This document shows, piece by piece, positions 36,519-45,231 of a stretch of 64,000 nucleotides of DNA; position 1 is the stretch's first letter, and every line of letters starts with the position of its first letter. Position numbers and translations under genes: made by a program. The stretch is from Falsiroseomonas selenitidurans. GTDB taxonomy: Bacteria; Pseudomonadota; Alphaproteobacteria; Acetobacterales; Acetobacteraceae. The notes beneath the pieces were generated by a model. The model did not search any database and had not been told where the DNA came from. It was given only the letters and a program-made list of their open reading frames with translations. The DNA lies in contig NZ_JAAVNE010000019.1 in assembly GCF_012103215.1 (NCBI RefSeq), forward strand, positions 32,153 to 96,152. Direction: 5' to 3'.

Positions 36519-36898
36519 CCGCTTCGGACGACCAGGGGGCGGAGGGGCCGCAGGCCGCGGGCACCGGAGGTTCGGCTTCGCTGCGCCAGCCGCCGCTCAC
36601 CTGCCGCGCTCCGGCGATCGGCACCGTGCAGCAGGATGATGCCATGGTCCGCGTCACGCGCTGGGATTTCGATCCCGGCGCGGAGACCGGCTGGCACCGC
36701 CATGGCTGGGGCTATGTGGTGATCCCGGTGACCGACGGGACGCTGCTGCTGGAACTGCCGGGCGGCGCCAGCGCCCAGGCCACGCTGACCGCCGGCGTCT
36801 CCTACACCCGCGACCCGGGGGTGGAGCACAATGTGGTCAATGCCGGGGCGCAGAAGCTGTCCTTCGTGGAAGTGGAGCTGAAGGCCCTGCCGGGCTGA
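36515..36898 (+). CDS. Single-domain cupin
   Basis: A 127-residue cupin. The first cupin motif is visible as GWHRHGWGYVVIPVTDGTL and the second as PGVEHNVVNAG with a metal-binding His. The GTG at 36515 overlaps the aldolase stop (GTGA). The first ~30 residues are low-complexity, so a later start is possible, but IGTVQQDD before the barrel looks native. Its 3' 62 bases overlap the convergent transporter gene. Substrate unknown. Confidence 0.8.
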   Translation: MTASDDQGAEGPQAAGTGGSASLRQPPLTCRAPAIGTVQQDDAMVRVTRWDFDPGAETGWHRHGWGYVVIPVTDGTLLLELPGGASAQATLTAGVSYTRDPGVEHNVVNAGAQKLSFVEVELKALPG

Positions 36899-37760
36899 AG
36901 GAGGCCAGCGCCAGCCCGCCGAAGATCAACCCCACGGCCGGCACCGTCAGCCAGCCGGGGGTCTCGGCAAAGACCAGCCAGCCATAGAACAGGCCGCACA
37001 GCGTGATGGTCATGGAGGTCTGGCTGGTGACCACGCCGCCGGCGCCGACCAGCAGGCGGAAATACACCAGGTAGCCCAGCGCGTTCACCAGCCCATGCGC
37101 CAGCAGCACCGCGGCGGCCTGCGGCGTGCCCGGCAGGCCGAACTGGCCGATCGCCAGCGCCAGCAGCAGCGAGGTGACGGCCGCCCCCATCACCGTGCCC
37201 GCCGCCTGCGACAGGGCGGAACTGCCCGGCACGGCCAGCTTCACGGCGATGAGGTTGGAGGCCGCGTAGCAGACCGGCGTCAGCAGCATGATCGCCGCCC
37301 AGGGCAGCAGCGCCGGGTCCGGCAGGGCGGCGCCTGGCGCCATCGCCAGCGCCACCCCCGCCAGGCCCAGCAGCGTGGCGAGCAGGCGCCGCGGCGTCGC
37401 CCGTTCCAGGCCCGCCATGGCGAAGAACACCACGCTGAACAGGGCTGCCAGCGGCACCAGCAGCGCGAACAGCCCGGCCGGGGCGCGCTGCAGCCCGGTG
37501 AAGGCGAAGAAATTGGCCAGCCCCATGCCGACCAGCCCGCCCAGCAGGTAGTGGCGCAGATGCGCCGGCGTCATGCGCGGCAGGTCACGCCGCCAGGCCG
37601 CCACCAGGAACAGCACCATCGTGCTGATGCTGGCGGCGATGGCGGCGATGCCTAGCGGCCGCATGCCCTGCGCCAGGGCCAGCTTGCCCAGCGTCGGCGT
37701 CATCCCCCAGGCAAGCCCGATGGTCAGCAGGGCCGCGAGAATCCGGAGGGGGCTGGGCAT
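36837..37760 (-). CDS. EamA/DMT-superfamily transporter
   Basis: A 307-residue protein with ten predicted membrane segments in two EamA repeats (first from IGLAWGMTPTLGKLAL, second from AAIMLLTPVCYAASN). Substrates in this superfamily are usually metabolites such as amino acids. ATG 37760 is selected; a start further upstream would add a hydrophilic leader. The C-terminal ~20 residues (Pro/Ser/Arg-rich) are encoded opposite the cupin gene. Confidence 0.88.
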   Translation of the reverse strand: MPSPLRILAALLTIGLAWGMTPTLGKLALAQGMRPLGIAAIAASISTMVLFLVAAWRRDLPRMTPAHLRHYLLGGLVGMGLANFFAFTGLQRAPAGLFALLVPLAALFSVVFFAMAGLERATPRRLLATLLGLAGVALAMAPGAALPDPALLPWAAIMLLTPVCYAASNLIAVKLAVPGSSALSQAAGTVMGAAVTSLLLALAIGQFGLPGTPQAAAVLLAHGLVNALGYLVYFRLLVGAGGVVTSQTSMTITLCGLFYGWLVFAETPGWLTVPAVGLIFGGLALASFSPAGPSAPLPRRTASAPRH

Positions 37761-37843
37761 CGGCGCCACAGGGAAGCGCTGCGCCGGGCCTGTCAAGCGG
37801 CAGGGTGTTGGACCGGCGGGCGGCGGCGCGCCATGATGGGACA

Positions 37844-38560
37844 ATGGATCTGCCCGATTCGGAACTCATCACCCTGTGCGGAGCGTCGTCGGCGGAGGCC
37901 ACCTGCCTGGTCCTGTGGCGGCCTTCCAGCCGCGCGCGGCGCGTCTCGCTGCGGATCTGCCCGCGCGACGGCGCGGTGGTGGTGATCCTGCCGCCCCGGG
38001 TCGGGCGGCGTGCCGGCCTTGCCCTGCTGCGCGACAATGGCGCCTGGGTGCTGGACCACCTGGCGGCCCTGGCCCCGGCGCTGCCCTTCGTCGATGGCGC
38101 GGAACTGCCGATCGGCGGCCAGCCGCATCGCATCCGCCACGACCCCGCCCGGTACGGCGGCGCCTTCGTGGAGGACCAGCGCCTGGTGGTGGCCGGCCAG
38201 GCGCCCTTCCTCGCCCGGCGCGTGCGGGACTTCCTGCACGCGGAGGCCAGGCGGCGCATCCTCCGCCTGGTCCGGCCGCATGCCGGCTCCCTCGGCGTGG
38301 CGGCGCGCGCGGTGCGGGTGAAGGACACCCGCACCCGCTGGGGCAGCTGCGCCCCGGACGGCACGCTCGCCTTCTCCTGGCGCCTGGTGATGGCGCCGGG
38401 CTGGGTGCTGGACTACGTGGTGGCGCATGAGGTGGCGCATCTGCGGGAGATGAACCATTCCCCGCGGTTCTGGGAGAATGTGGCCCGGCTGACGCCGCAT
38501 CGCGCCGCCGCGGTGGAATGGCTGCGGGCGCAGGGACCAACGCTGCTGAGAGCCGGATGA
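37844..38560 (+). CDS. YgjP-like (DUF45) M48-type zinc metallopeptidase
   Basis: A 238-residue protein of the UPF/YgjP-like metallopeptidase group. The zinc motif is HEVAHLREMNHSPRFW (HExxH plus downstream His), preceded by the conserved VKDTRTRWGSCAPDG. Cytosolic, no signal peptide. ATG 37844 fits better than the TTG at 37805. The end overlaps a possible ATG of the next gene (38557). Function of the family remains poorly defined. Confidence 0.88.
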   Translation: MDLPDSELITLCGASSAEATCLVLWRPSSRARRVSLRICPRDGAVVVILPPRVGRRAGLALLRDNGAWVLDHLAALAPALPFVDGAELPIGGQPHRIRHDPARYGGAFVEDQRLVVAGQAPFLARRVRDFLHAEARRRILRLVRPHAGSLGVAARAVRVKDTRTRWGSCAPDGTLAFSWRLVMAPGWVLDYVVAHEVAHLREMNHSPRFWENVARLTPHRAAAVEWLRAQGPTLLRAG

Positions 38561-38568
38561 GGACCTCC

Positions 38569-39327
38569 ATGACCGATCGCACCGCCTTCGTCACCGGCGC
38601 CACCGCCGGCTTCGGCCTGGCCATCGCCCGGCGCTTCGCCGCCGATGGCTGGCGCATCGTCGCCGCCGGGCGGCGCCAGGCGCGGCTGGCGGAGCTGGTG
38701 GCCGAGCTGGGCGCGGCGCGCTGCCACCCGGTGGAACTGGATGTGCGCGACCGCGCCGCCGTGGAGGCCGCGGTGGCCGGCCTGCCGGCGGCCTTCGGCG
38801 CGATCGACCTGCTGGTGAACAATGCCGGGCTGGCGCTGGGCCTCGCCCCGGCCCAGGGCGCCGACCTCGATGACTGGGACGCGATGGTGGACACCAACTG
38901 CAAGGGGCTGATGTATGTCACCCGCGCGGTGCTGCCGGGCATGGTGGCGCGTGACCGTGGGCATGTGGTGAATATCGGCTCCACCGCCGGCGAATGGCCC
39001 TACCCCGGGGGCAATGTGTATGGCGCCAGCAAGGCCTTCGTCCGCCAGTTCAGCCTGAACCTGCGCGCCGACCTGTTCGGCACCGCCGTGCGGGTGACGG
39101 ACATCGAGCCCGGCCTGGTCGCGGGCACGGAATTCAGCGCGGTGCGCTTCAAGGGCGATGCGGACAAGGCCGCCGCCCCCTATGCCGGCACCGACCCGTT
39201 GCTGCCCGAGGATATCGCCGACGCGGTCCATTGGGCGGCGACGCGGCCGGCGCGGGTCAATGTGAACACGCTGCAGGTCATGCCGGTGGCGCAGAGCTTC
39301 GGGCCGCTGCGCGTCCACAAGCCGTGA
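38569..39327 (+). CDS. SDR oxidoreductase (YdfG-like)
   Basis: A 252-residue short-chain dehydrogenase of the YdfG/serine-3-dehydrogenase type: VTGATAGFGLAIA cofactor loop, AGRR with NADP-type arginines, NNAGLALG, Ser in NIGSTAGEWPY, and YGASK catalytic pair. The family reduces or oxidises 3-hydroxy acids such as 3-hydroxypropionate and L-serine. ATG 38569 has GAGGA six bases upstream; ATG 38557, overlapping the previous stop, is an alternative. Confidence 0.9.
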   Translation: MTDRTAFVTGATAGFGLAIARRFAADGWRIVAAGRRQARLAELVAELGAARCHPVELDVRDRAAVEAAVAGLPAAFGAIDLLVNNAGLALGLAPAQGADLDDWDAMVDTNCKGLMYVTRAVLPGMVARDRGHVVNIGSTAGEWPYPGGNVYGASKAFVRQFSLNLRADLFGTAVRVTDIEPGLVAGTEFSAVRFKGDADKAAAPYAGTDPLLPEDIADAVHWAATRPARVNVNTLQVMPVAQSFGPLRVHKP

Positions 39328-39347
39328 CGGAGCCCAGGACCGGGGCC

Positions 39348-39734
39348 ATGACCGGTACCATGGCCGGGGAAGGCTCGCGCGCCCTGCGCCGGGTGGTGCG
39401 GGGCTTCCTGGCGGCGTCGGTGCTGTCCATGGCGGCGGGCATCTGGCTCAGCCTCGGCACCGGGGACTGGACGTGGTTCGCGCGCTCCGGCGCCATCCTC
39501 ACCACGCTCGGCCTGGTGCTGGCCAGCCGCAAGGTGCTGATCGCGCGGGCCGACCTGCTGGCCCTTCTGGCGGATATGGAAAAGGTGGACGGCGCGGAAC
39601 GCACCGCCAGGCTGGCCAGCTTCAAGCGCCTGCAGCGCGACATCGACCGGCAGGTGATGGAGCGCGCCGGCTTCGCGCTGCTGGTGCTGGGCACGCTGGT
39701 CTGGGGGTTCGGGGACCTGGTGGGGCGGATCTGA
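39348..39734 (+). CDS. Small two-helix membrane protein, hypothetical
   Basis: A 128-residue protein with two transmembrane segments near the N-terminus (FLAASVLSMAAGIWLSL and SGAILTTLGLVLAS), a charged middle (about 70-105) and a third hydrophobic segment at the C-terminus (GFALLVLGTLVWGFGDLVG). ATG 39348 has AGGA eight bases upstream; a GTG at 39324 overlapping the SDR stop is another option. No family recognised. Confidence 0.68.
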   Translation: MTGTMAGEGSRALRRVVRGFLAASVLSMAAGIWLSLGTGDWTWFARSGAILTTLGLVLASRKVLIARADLLALLADMEKVDGAERTARLASFKRLQRDIDRQVMERAGFALLVLGTLVWGFGDLVGRI

Positions 39735-39752
39735 CCCCCGAACCCGTCCGGA

Positions 39753-40676
39753 TCAGCCCAGGCGTTCGGCCTTCGCTACCATCGCCTCCGCCTGGCGGAT
39801 GGAGGCGATGTCCAGCAGCTTGCCGTCCAGCGCCACCGCGGCGCGGCCTTCCAGGCGCGCCGCTTCCATCGCCGCGAGCACGCGCCGCGCCTGCGCCACC
39901 TCCCGCTCATCCGGCTGGAAGGCGGCGTTGAGCGCCGCCACCTGGCCGGGGTGGATCGCCATCTTGCCCTCCGCCCCCAGGGCGCGGCCGCGGCGGGCGG
40001 CGGCTTCCAGCCCCTCGGCGTCGCGGAAATCGCCATAGGGGCCGTCGATCGGCCGCAGCCCCGCGGCGCGGGCGGCGGTGATGACGCGGGCGACGGCGAA
40101 GTGCCAGGGGTCCAGCATGCCGCCCGGCCCGGCGTAATCCGGATTCAGCCCGCCGATCGCGGTGGTCCGCATGCCGAGGCTGGCGGCGAGGTCCGCCACG
40201 CCGAGATGCATGGATTCGGTCCGCGGGGAGGCGGTGGCGATGGCTTCCACATGCGCCAGGCCCTTCGCCGTCTCGATCACCAGGCCGAGTCCGACGCGCC
40301 GGGCGCGGCCGGCGGCGGCCTCCACCTGGCTGCACAGCAGGTCGGCCGCGAAGACCTCCCGCGCATCGCCGACCTTGGGGATCATGATGACGTCCAACCG
40401 GTCCCCGGGCGCTTCCAGCAGGGCGATGACATCCTTGTAGAAATGCGGCGTGTCCTGGCCGTTCACCCGCACCGCCAGGATCTTGCGGCCCCAGTCGATG
40501 CCGCCCAGCGCGGCGACGGCATTGGCCCGCGCCCGGTCCTTCTCCGCCTCCGGCACGCTGTCCTCCAGGTCCAGGAACACCGCATCGGCGGCGCCGGCGG
40601 CGGCCTTCGGGAACAGCTCCGGCCGGATCGCCGGCACGGCGAGCTCGCTGCGGTGCAGGCGGGCGATGGCGGTCAT
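39753..40676 (-). CDS. HpcH/HpaI-CitE family CoA ester lyase
   Basis: A 307-residue beta-barrel lyase of the citrate lyase beta / malyl-CoA lyase group. It has RSELAVPAIRPE, the metal and substrate motif FLDLEDSVPEAEKD, RVNGQDTPHFYKD and MIPKVGDA. Likely substrates are (S)-malyl-CoA, beta-methylmalyl-CoA or citramalyl-CoA. The start overlaps the xerD stop (ATGA), an unusual coupling of recombination and metabolic genes. Confidence 0.9.
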   Translation of the reverse strand: MTAIARLHRSELAVPAIRPELFPKAAAGAADAVFLDLEDSVPEAEKDRARANAVAALGGIDWGRKILAVRVNGQDTPHFYKDVIALLEAPGDRLDVIMIPKVGDAREVFAADLLCSQVEAAAGRARRVGLGLVIETAKGLAHVEAIATASPRTESMHLGVADLAASLGMRTTAIGGLNPDYAGPGGMLDPWHFAVARVITAARAAGLRPIDGPYGDFRDAEGLEAAARRGRALGAEGKMAIHPGQVAALNAAFQPDEREVAQARRVLAAMEAARLEGRAAVALDGKLLDIASIRQAEAMVAKAERLG

Positions 40677-41593
40677 GCGGCGTGGTCCTTGGCGGCGAGC
40701 GGGTGGTGGTCCTCGACCAGGCGTTGCAGCCTTTCCTCGAGCACCTTGGTGTAGATCTGCGTGGTGGCGATGTCCGCATGCCCCAGCAGCATCTGCAGGC
40801 TGCGCAGATCCGCGCCGTGGCCCAGCAGGTGGGAGGCGAAGGAATGCCGCAGCACATGCGGGCTGACCCGCGCCGGGTCCAGCCCGGCCGCCAGCGCCGC
40901 ATCCTTCAGCACCAGCCCGATGGTCTGCCGCGTGACATGGCCCCCCGCGGCGCGGGAGGGAAACAGCCAGCGCGATGGCGGCGCCGGCCGCCCCGCCTCC
41001 TCCGGCTTCGCGCGGGCGGCGAGGGCGGCCAGCACGGCGGCGCGGGCGCGGGCGGAAATCGGCACCAGCCTGTCCTTGTTGCCCTTGCCGCGCACCGTGA
41101 TCATCGGCTGGTCGGGGCGCAGCGCATTGGCCGGCAGCGCCGCCAGCTCGCTGACCCGCAGCCCGCTGCAATACAGCAGCTCCACCAGCGCCACGGCAAA
41201 GGGGCCGCGGCCGCCATTCAGCCTTGCGGCGCCTTCCAGCAGGGCCTGCATCGCCGATTCGGACAGCGGATGCGGCAGGCCGGCGGGCAGGCGGGGGCTT
41301 TCCTGCAACAGGGTGGGGTCGTCCGGCCGCAGCGCCTGCTGCACCAGGAAGCGGAAGAACTGCCGCAGGGCGGAAAGCCGGCGCGCCGCGGTGCGGGCGG
41401 CGAAGCCGGCATCGGCCAGGCCGCGCAGATAGCCCTGCACCACCGCCGCATCCACCGTCAGCGGCGTCAGGCCGCGCGCCGTGCAATGGCCGGCGAAATC
41501 GGCGAGATCCGCGGCATAGGCCGCGATGGTGTTGCGCGCCGCGCCGCGCTCGGCCGCCAGCATTTCCAGGAAGGCTTCCGCATGGCGGTCCAT
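40673..41593 (-). CDS. xerD: Tyrosine recombinase XerD
   Basis: A 306-residue site-specific recombinase. The N-terminal SAM-like core-binding domain (about 1-90) precedes the catalytic domain with Arg in CSGLRVSE, Lys in RGKGNKDRL, HxxR in HVLRHSFASHLL, His in LLGHADIATTQ, and nucleophile Tyr in IYTKV. Length and sequence fit the chromosome-dimer-resolution recombinase acting with XerC and FtsK, not a prophage integrase; no attachment site or phage gene is nearby. Confidence 0.93.
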   Translation of the reverse strand: MDRHAEAFLEMLAAERGAARNTIAAYAADLADFAGHCTARGLTPLTVDAAVVQGYLRGLADAGFAARTAARRLSALRQFFRFLVQQALRPDDPTLLQESPRLPAGLPHPLSESAMQALLEGAARLNGGRGPFAVALVELLYCSGLRVSELAALPANALRPDQPMITVRGKGNKDRLVPISARARAAVLAALAARAKPEEAGRPAPPSRWLFPSRAAGGHVTRQTIGLVLKDAALAAGLDPARVSPHVLRHSFASHLLGHGADLRSLQMLLGHADIATTQIYTKVLEERLQRLVEDHHPLAAKDHAA

Positions 41594-41600
41594 CGGCCGC

Positions 41601-41747
41601 TCAGCGGGTGCCGAAACGCTCCGCCGGCACGGTACGCTCCACCGGCTGCGGCGCGACCGAGGGCGGAAACGCGCCGATCCCCAGAAGGCCGAGCACCACC
41701 ACCGCGACGATCAGGCTGAGCAGCAGGAGAAGCGGGTGTCGGAACAT
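41601..41747 (-). CDS. 48-residue single-pass membrane protein, hypothetical
   Basis: ATG 41747 opens a 48-codon frame ending 7 bases before xerD. After MFRHP comes one long hydrophobic helix (LLLLLSLIVAVVVLGLLG) and a short Pro/Val-rich exterior tail. Tight packing with xerD and the typical small membrane protein layout support it; it is too short for any family call. It diverges from aroKB. Confidence 0.55.
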   Translation of the reverse strand: MFRHPLLLLLSLIVAVVVLGLLGIGAFPPSVAPQPVERTVPAERFGTR

Positions 41748-41797
41748 CGTGGGGAGCGGATCCTCGCGCGCGTCGTGCTGTGCTAGCCTCCGGCATC

Positions 41798-43504
41798 GTG
41801 TCACGCAACACTGCCCTTTCGGCCTGGCCCGCGCCGGATGCCCCCTTGCCCGAGCCGGCTTCGCCCGCCCCGCCGACGCGCAGCGTCGTGCTGGTCGGCA
41901 TGCCGGGCTGCGGCAAATCCTCCATCGGGCGCCGCCTGGCGGCCCGGCTCGGCCTGCCCTTCGTCGATGCAGATACCGAGATCGAGGCCGCCGCCGGCCT
42001 GCCGATCACGGAAATCTTCACCCGCTACGGGGAGCCGCATTTCCGCGACGGCGAACGCCGGGTGATCGCCCGGCTGCTGGCCGGCCCGCCTTTGGTGCTG
42101 GCCACCGGCGGCGGCGCCTTCACCGATGCGCGGACACGCGCGGCCGTGGCGCGGTCCGGCGCCGTCGCCGTCTGGCTACGCTGCACCCTGCCGGTGCTGC
42201 TGCGTCGCGTCGCGGGGCGGGAACATCGGCCGCTGTTTCTCAACCGGGACCCGCGCGAGGTGCTGGAGCGCCTGATGACGGCGCGCCACCCGACCTTCGC
42301 AGAGGCCAATGTGACCGTGGACTGCACCGATGAACCGCCGGAGACGACGACCCGCAAGGTGATGGAGGCGCTGGCCGCGCATCGCGAACCGGCCCGCCTG
42401 CCGGTGCGCCTCGGCGCGCGCAGCTACGATGTGCTGGTGGGGCAGGGGCTGCTGGCCCGCGCCGGGGCGCTGCTGGCGCCGGTGTTGCCGGCCCGCCGCC
42501 TGGTGGTGGTGACCGATGCCGCGGTGGCGCCGCTGCACCTGCCGCGCCTGCTGGCCGGGCTGGCCGAGGCCGGGATCGCCGTGGCCGCCACCATCACCGT
42601 GCCGCCGGGCGAGGCCAGCAAATGCTTCGCGGAGCTGGAGCGGGTGGTGACGGAAGCCCTGGCCGCCGGGGCGGATCGCCGCACCGCGGTGCTGGCGCTG
42701 GGCGGCGGCGTGGTGGGGGACCTCGCCGGCTTCGCCGCCGCGGTCGCGCTGCGCGGCCTGCCCTTCATCCAGGTGCCGACCACGCTGCTGGCGCAGGTGG
42801 ACAGTTCCGTCGGCGGCAAGACCGGCATCAACCTGGCGCTGGGCAAGAACCTGGTGGGCGCCTTCCACCAGCCGCAGATCGTGCTGGCCGATACCGACGT
42901 GCTGGCCACCCTGCCACCCCGGGAATTGCGCGCCGGCTATGCGGAGGTGGCCAAGCACGGCCTGCTGCAGGGCGCGCTGTGGTCCTGGTGCGAGGCCGAG
43001 GGCGCCCGCGCCGTGGCCGGCGACCCGGCGGCGCTGGCCCATGCGGTGCTGGAATCCTGCCGGCTCAAGGCCGGGGTGGTGGCGGCGGATGAGCGGGAGG
43101 AAAGCGCCGAGGGCGGCCGCGCCCTGCTCAACCTGGGTCACACCTTCGGCCACGCGCTGGAGGCGGAGCGCGGCTTCGACGGCACGCTGCTGCATGGGGA
43201 GGCGGTGGCCGTGGGCCTCGGCCTGGCGGCGGCGCTTTCCGCCCGGCTCGGGCATTCTTCGCAGGAACTGCCGGGGCGGGTGATCTCCCACCTGCAGGAA
43301 TGCGGGCTGCCGGCGCGGATCGGCGACATTCCGGGCGGCTTTTCGGCGGCGCGGCTGCTGGCGCGGATGCGCAAGGACAAGAAGGTGCGCGACGGCGCCA
43401 TGCGCTTCGTGCTGCTGCGTGGCCCGGGCGATGCCTTCACCACGGCGGAGGTGCCGGCCGCGGCGGTGGAGTCGCTGTTGCGCGACGAGGGCTGCGGGGC
43501 CTGA
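41798..43504 (+). CDS. aroKB: Bifunctional shikimate kinase / 3-dehydroquinate synthase (AroK-AroB fusion)
   Basis: A 568-residue single frame carrying two shikimate-pathway enzymes. Residues ~30-190 are shikimate kinase: Walker A GMPGCGKSS, DADTEIE, GGGAF, and the lid arginines in REHRPLF. From ~200 onward is AroB: LGGGVVGDLAGFAAAV, VDSSVGGKTGIN, zinc ligands in AGYAEVAKHGLL, NLGHTFGHALE and LHGEAVAVG. In most alphaproteobacteria the genes are adjacent but separate. No ATG is suitable; GTG 41798 or GTG 41780 starts it. Both active sites appear intact. Confidence 0.93.
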   Translation: MSRNTALSAWPAPDAPLPEPASPAPPTRSVVLVGMPGCGKSSIGRRLAARLGLPFVDADTEIEAAAGLPITEIFTRYGEPHFRDGERRVIARLLAGPPLVLATGGGAFTDARTRAAVARSGAVAVWLRCTLPVLLRRVAGREHRPLFLNRDPREVLERLMTARHPTFAEANVTVDCTDEPPETTTRKVMEALAAHREPARLPVRLGARSYDVLVGQGLLARAGALLAPVLPARRLVVVTDAAVAPLHLPRLLAGLAEAGIAVAATITVPPGEASKCFAELERVVTEALAAGADRRTAVLALGGGVVGDLAGFAAAVALRGLPFIQVPTTLLAQVDSSVGGKTGINLALGKNLVGAFHQPQIVLADTDVLATLPPRELRAGYAEVAKHGLLQGALWSWCEAEGARAVAGDPAALAHAVLESCRLKAGVVAADEREESAEGGRALLNLGHTFGHALEAERGFDGTLLHGEAVAVGLGLAAALSARLGHSSQELPGRVISHLQECGLPARIGDIPGGFSAARLLARMRKDKKVRDGAMRFVLLRGPGDAFTTAEVPAAAVESLLRDEGCGA

Positions 43505-43597
43505 GGCTGCGGGGTCTCAAGGCTTCCACCCTGGCAGGCCGGCGGGGCGCGTGCGATACCGGCACGCTGCACCGCACCATCCGGGGATCCCTGCCCG

Positions 43598-44176
43598 ATG
43601 CCGCTCTCCGAGCCCGAGGTTCCGCGCCAGCCGCTGCACCGCCGCCAGATCACGCTGGACGGCTACCAGCGCACGGATGGCCTGTTCGACATCGAGGCGC
43701 ATCTCGTCGACACCAAATCCTATCCCTTCGACAACATGGACCGTGGCACGCTGGCGCCGGGCGATGCGCTGCACGGCATGTGGGTGCGGATGACGGTGGA
43801 CGAGGCGCTGGTGATCCAGCGCTGCGAGGCGGTGTCCGACTTCACGCCCTACGACATCTGCCCGCGGGCGGCGGATGGTTTCAGCCGCCTGGCCGGGGTG
43901 GCCATCGGGCCGGGCTTCAACCGGGCGGTGAAGGAACGGGTCGGCGGCGTGCTGGGCTGCACCCATCTGCGGGAGGTGATGGCCCAGATGGCGACCGTGG
44001 CCTACCAGACCGTGGGCCCGGTGAAGTGGCGCCGGGCGCGGCTGGCGCGGGAGGCGGCGATCGCCGCTGGTGACACCAGCGCCCCGCCGCCGCGGCAACT
44101 GCCGATCAACAGTTGCTACGCCTATGCCGAGGACAGCCCGGTGGTAAGGCGGCACCGGGCCGGCGGGGCGGAGTAG
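43598..44176 (+). CDS. DUF2889 family protein
   Basis: A 192-residue cytosolic protein fitting DUF2889: RQITLDGYQRTDGLFDIE, the HL.DTK pattern, MWVRMTVDEALVI, GVLGCTHL and the C-terminal PINSCYAYAEDSPVV. Two cysteine-containing motifs (GCTHL, NSCYA) are conserved in the family. Function unknown. The start ATG is 94 bases after aroKB. Confidence 0.86.
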   Translation: MPLSEPEVPRQPLHRRQITLDGYQRTDGLFDIEAHLVDTKSYPFDNMDRGTLAPGDALHGMWVRMTVDEALVIQRCEAVSDFTPYDICPRAADGFSRLAGVAIGPGFNRAVKERVGGVLGCTHLREVMAQMATVAYQTVGPVKWRRARLAREAAIAAGDTSAPPPRQLPINSCYAYAEDSPVVRRHRAGGAE

Positions 44177-44194
44177 CCGCGGCCGCTTGCCGCT

Positions 44195-44476
44195 TCAGCC
44201 CCGCGCCGCTTCCTCCGGCGTCAGCAGGCGCAGCGAGAGGGCGTGCAGCCCGGTCTCGAACTCCCCGGCCAGTGCCTCATGGGCGGCACGGGACCGGGCG
44301 AGGCGGGACTGGCCGGCGAAGGCGGGGGAGACCACGCGGACCGAATAGTGGGTTTCCCCGCCCGGGCGGGCGCCGGAATGGCCCGCATGCTGGGCGCTGT
44401 CGTCCTGCACCGCGACCTCGGCCGGGGCGAAACGATCCTGCAGGCAGGTGGCGATGCGGTCGGCGCGGCTGTTCAT
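44195..44476 (-). CDS. bolA: BolA family protein
   Basis: A 93-residue BolA-like protein with the class II KH-like fold: VAVQDDSAQHAGH, then HYSVRVVSPAFAGQSRLARSR, which contains the FxGx2R-like loop and helix-turn region. BolA proteins partner monothiol glutaredoxins in iron-sulfur handling and stress responses. GGAG lies five bases before ATG 44476 (preceding ATG 44479 is too close). It diverges from the J-domain gene. Confidence 0.9.
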   Translation of the reverse strand: MNSRADRIATCLQDRFAPAEVAVQDDSAQHAGHSGARPGGETHYSVRVVSPAFAGQSRLARSRAAHEALAGEFETGLHALSLRLLTPEEAARG

Positions 44477-44589
44477 CATATCTCCTTGTATATGGGGGTG
44501 GTTTCGCGCGGCGCCATGCCCCGCCGGCACATGGCTCGCCCGCCCGGCCGCGCCTTGCGCGGCGCGATTGTGGCGACCATAAGGGCAGG

Positions 44590-45198
44590 ATGGCGCGACG
44601 TGGCGACCGCATCGGACTGGCGACCGCGGAGCCGGAGGCCCCGTTGCGGGCGTGCGAGCAACCGGGATGCCCGGAGGCCGGCGCCTATCGCGCGCCGCGC
44701 GACCGCAAGACCCTGAACGAATACCGCTGGTTCTGCCTGGACCATGTGCGCGCCTACAACCGCGCCTGGGACTACTACAAGGGCATGAGCCCGGGCGAGA
44801 TCGAGGCGCATCTGCGCGCCGATTCCGGCTGGCAGCGGCCGACCTGGCCGCTGGGCCGCCTCGGCGGCGCCAACCCCTTCGACCCCGACGTGCTGCGCGA
44901 CCCGCTCGGCGTGCTCGGCGCCACGCCGCTGCACGCGCAGCGCAAGGCGCGGCCGCCGCGGGCGGATGAGCCGCCGGCCGAACTGCGGGCGGCGCTGGAC
45001 GTTCTTGGCCTGACCTGGCCGCTGGACGCGCTGGCGCTGCGCACGCGCTACAAGGAACTCGCCAAGCGCTTCCACCCCGATGCCAATGGCGGCGACCGCC
45101 AGGCGGAGGAGCGGCTGAAGGACATCAACCGCGCCTACAGCCTGCTTCGCCGCAAACTGCCGGCGAAAGCGCCGGCCGCCGCCGCACCAGCCGGGTAG
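44590..45198 (+). CDS. J-domain (DnaJ-like) co-chaperone
   Basis: A 202-residue protein with a Cys/His N-terminal segment (ACEQPGCPEAGAYRAP ... WFCLDHVRAYN, possibly metal-binding) and a C-terminal J-domain with the HPD tripeptide in RYKELAKRFHPDANGG. J-domains stimulate Hsp70 ATPase. The position between bolA and cobS is conserved in alphaproteobacteria. Not a canonical DnaJ (no zinc-finger repeats). Confidence 0.9.
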   Translation: MARRGDRIGLATAEPEAPLRACEQPGCPEAGAYRAPRDRKTLNEYRWFCLDHVRAYNRAWDYYKGMSPGEIEAHLRADSGWQRPTWPLGRLGGANPFDPDVLRDPLGVLGATPLHAQRKARPPRADEPPAELRAALDVLGLTWPLDALALRTRYKELAKRFHPDANGGDRQAEERLKDINRAYSLLRRKLPAKAPAAAAPAG

Positions 45199-45231
45199 CC
45201 GTGTCCGCCGCGGCGCCCTAGGATCACCCCG

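Noticed and set aside
40673..41593. Prophage or integrative-element integrase
   Set aside because: The tyrosine recombinase matches XerD in length and motifs, and no phage genes, tRNA or direct repeats are nearby.
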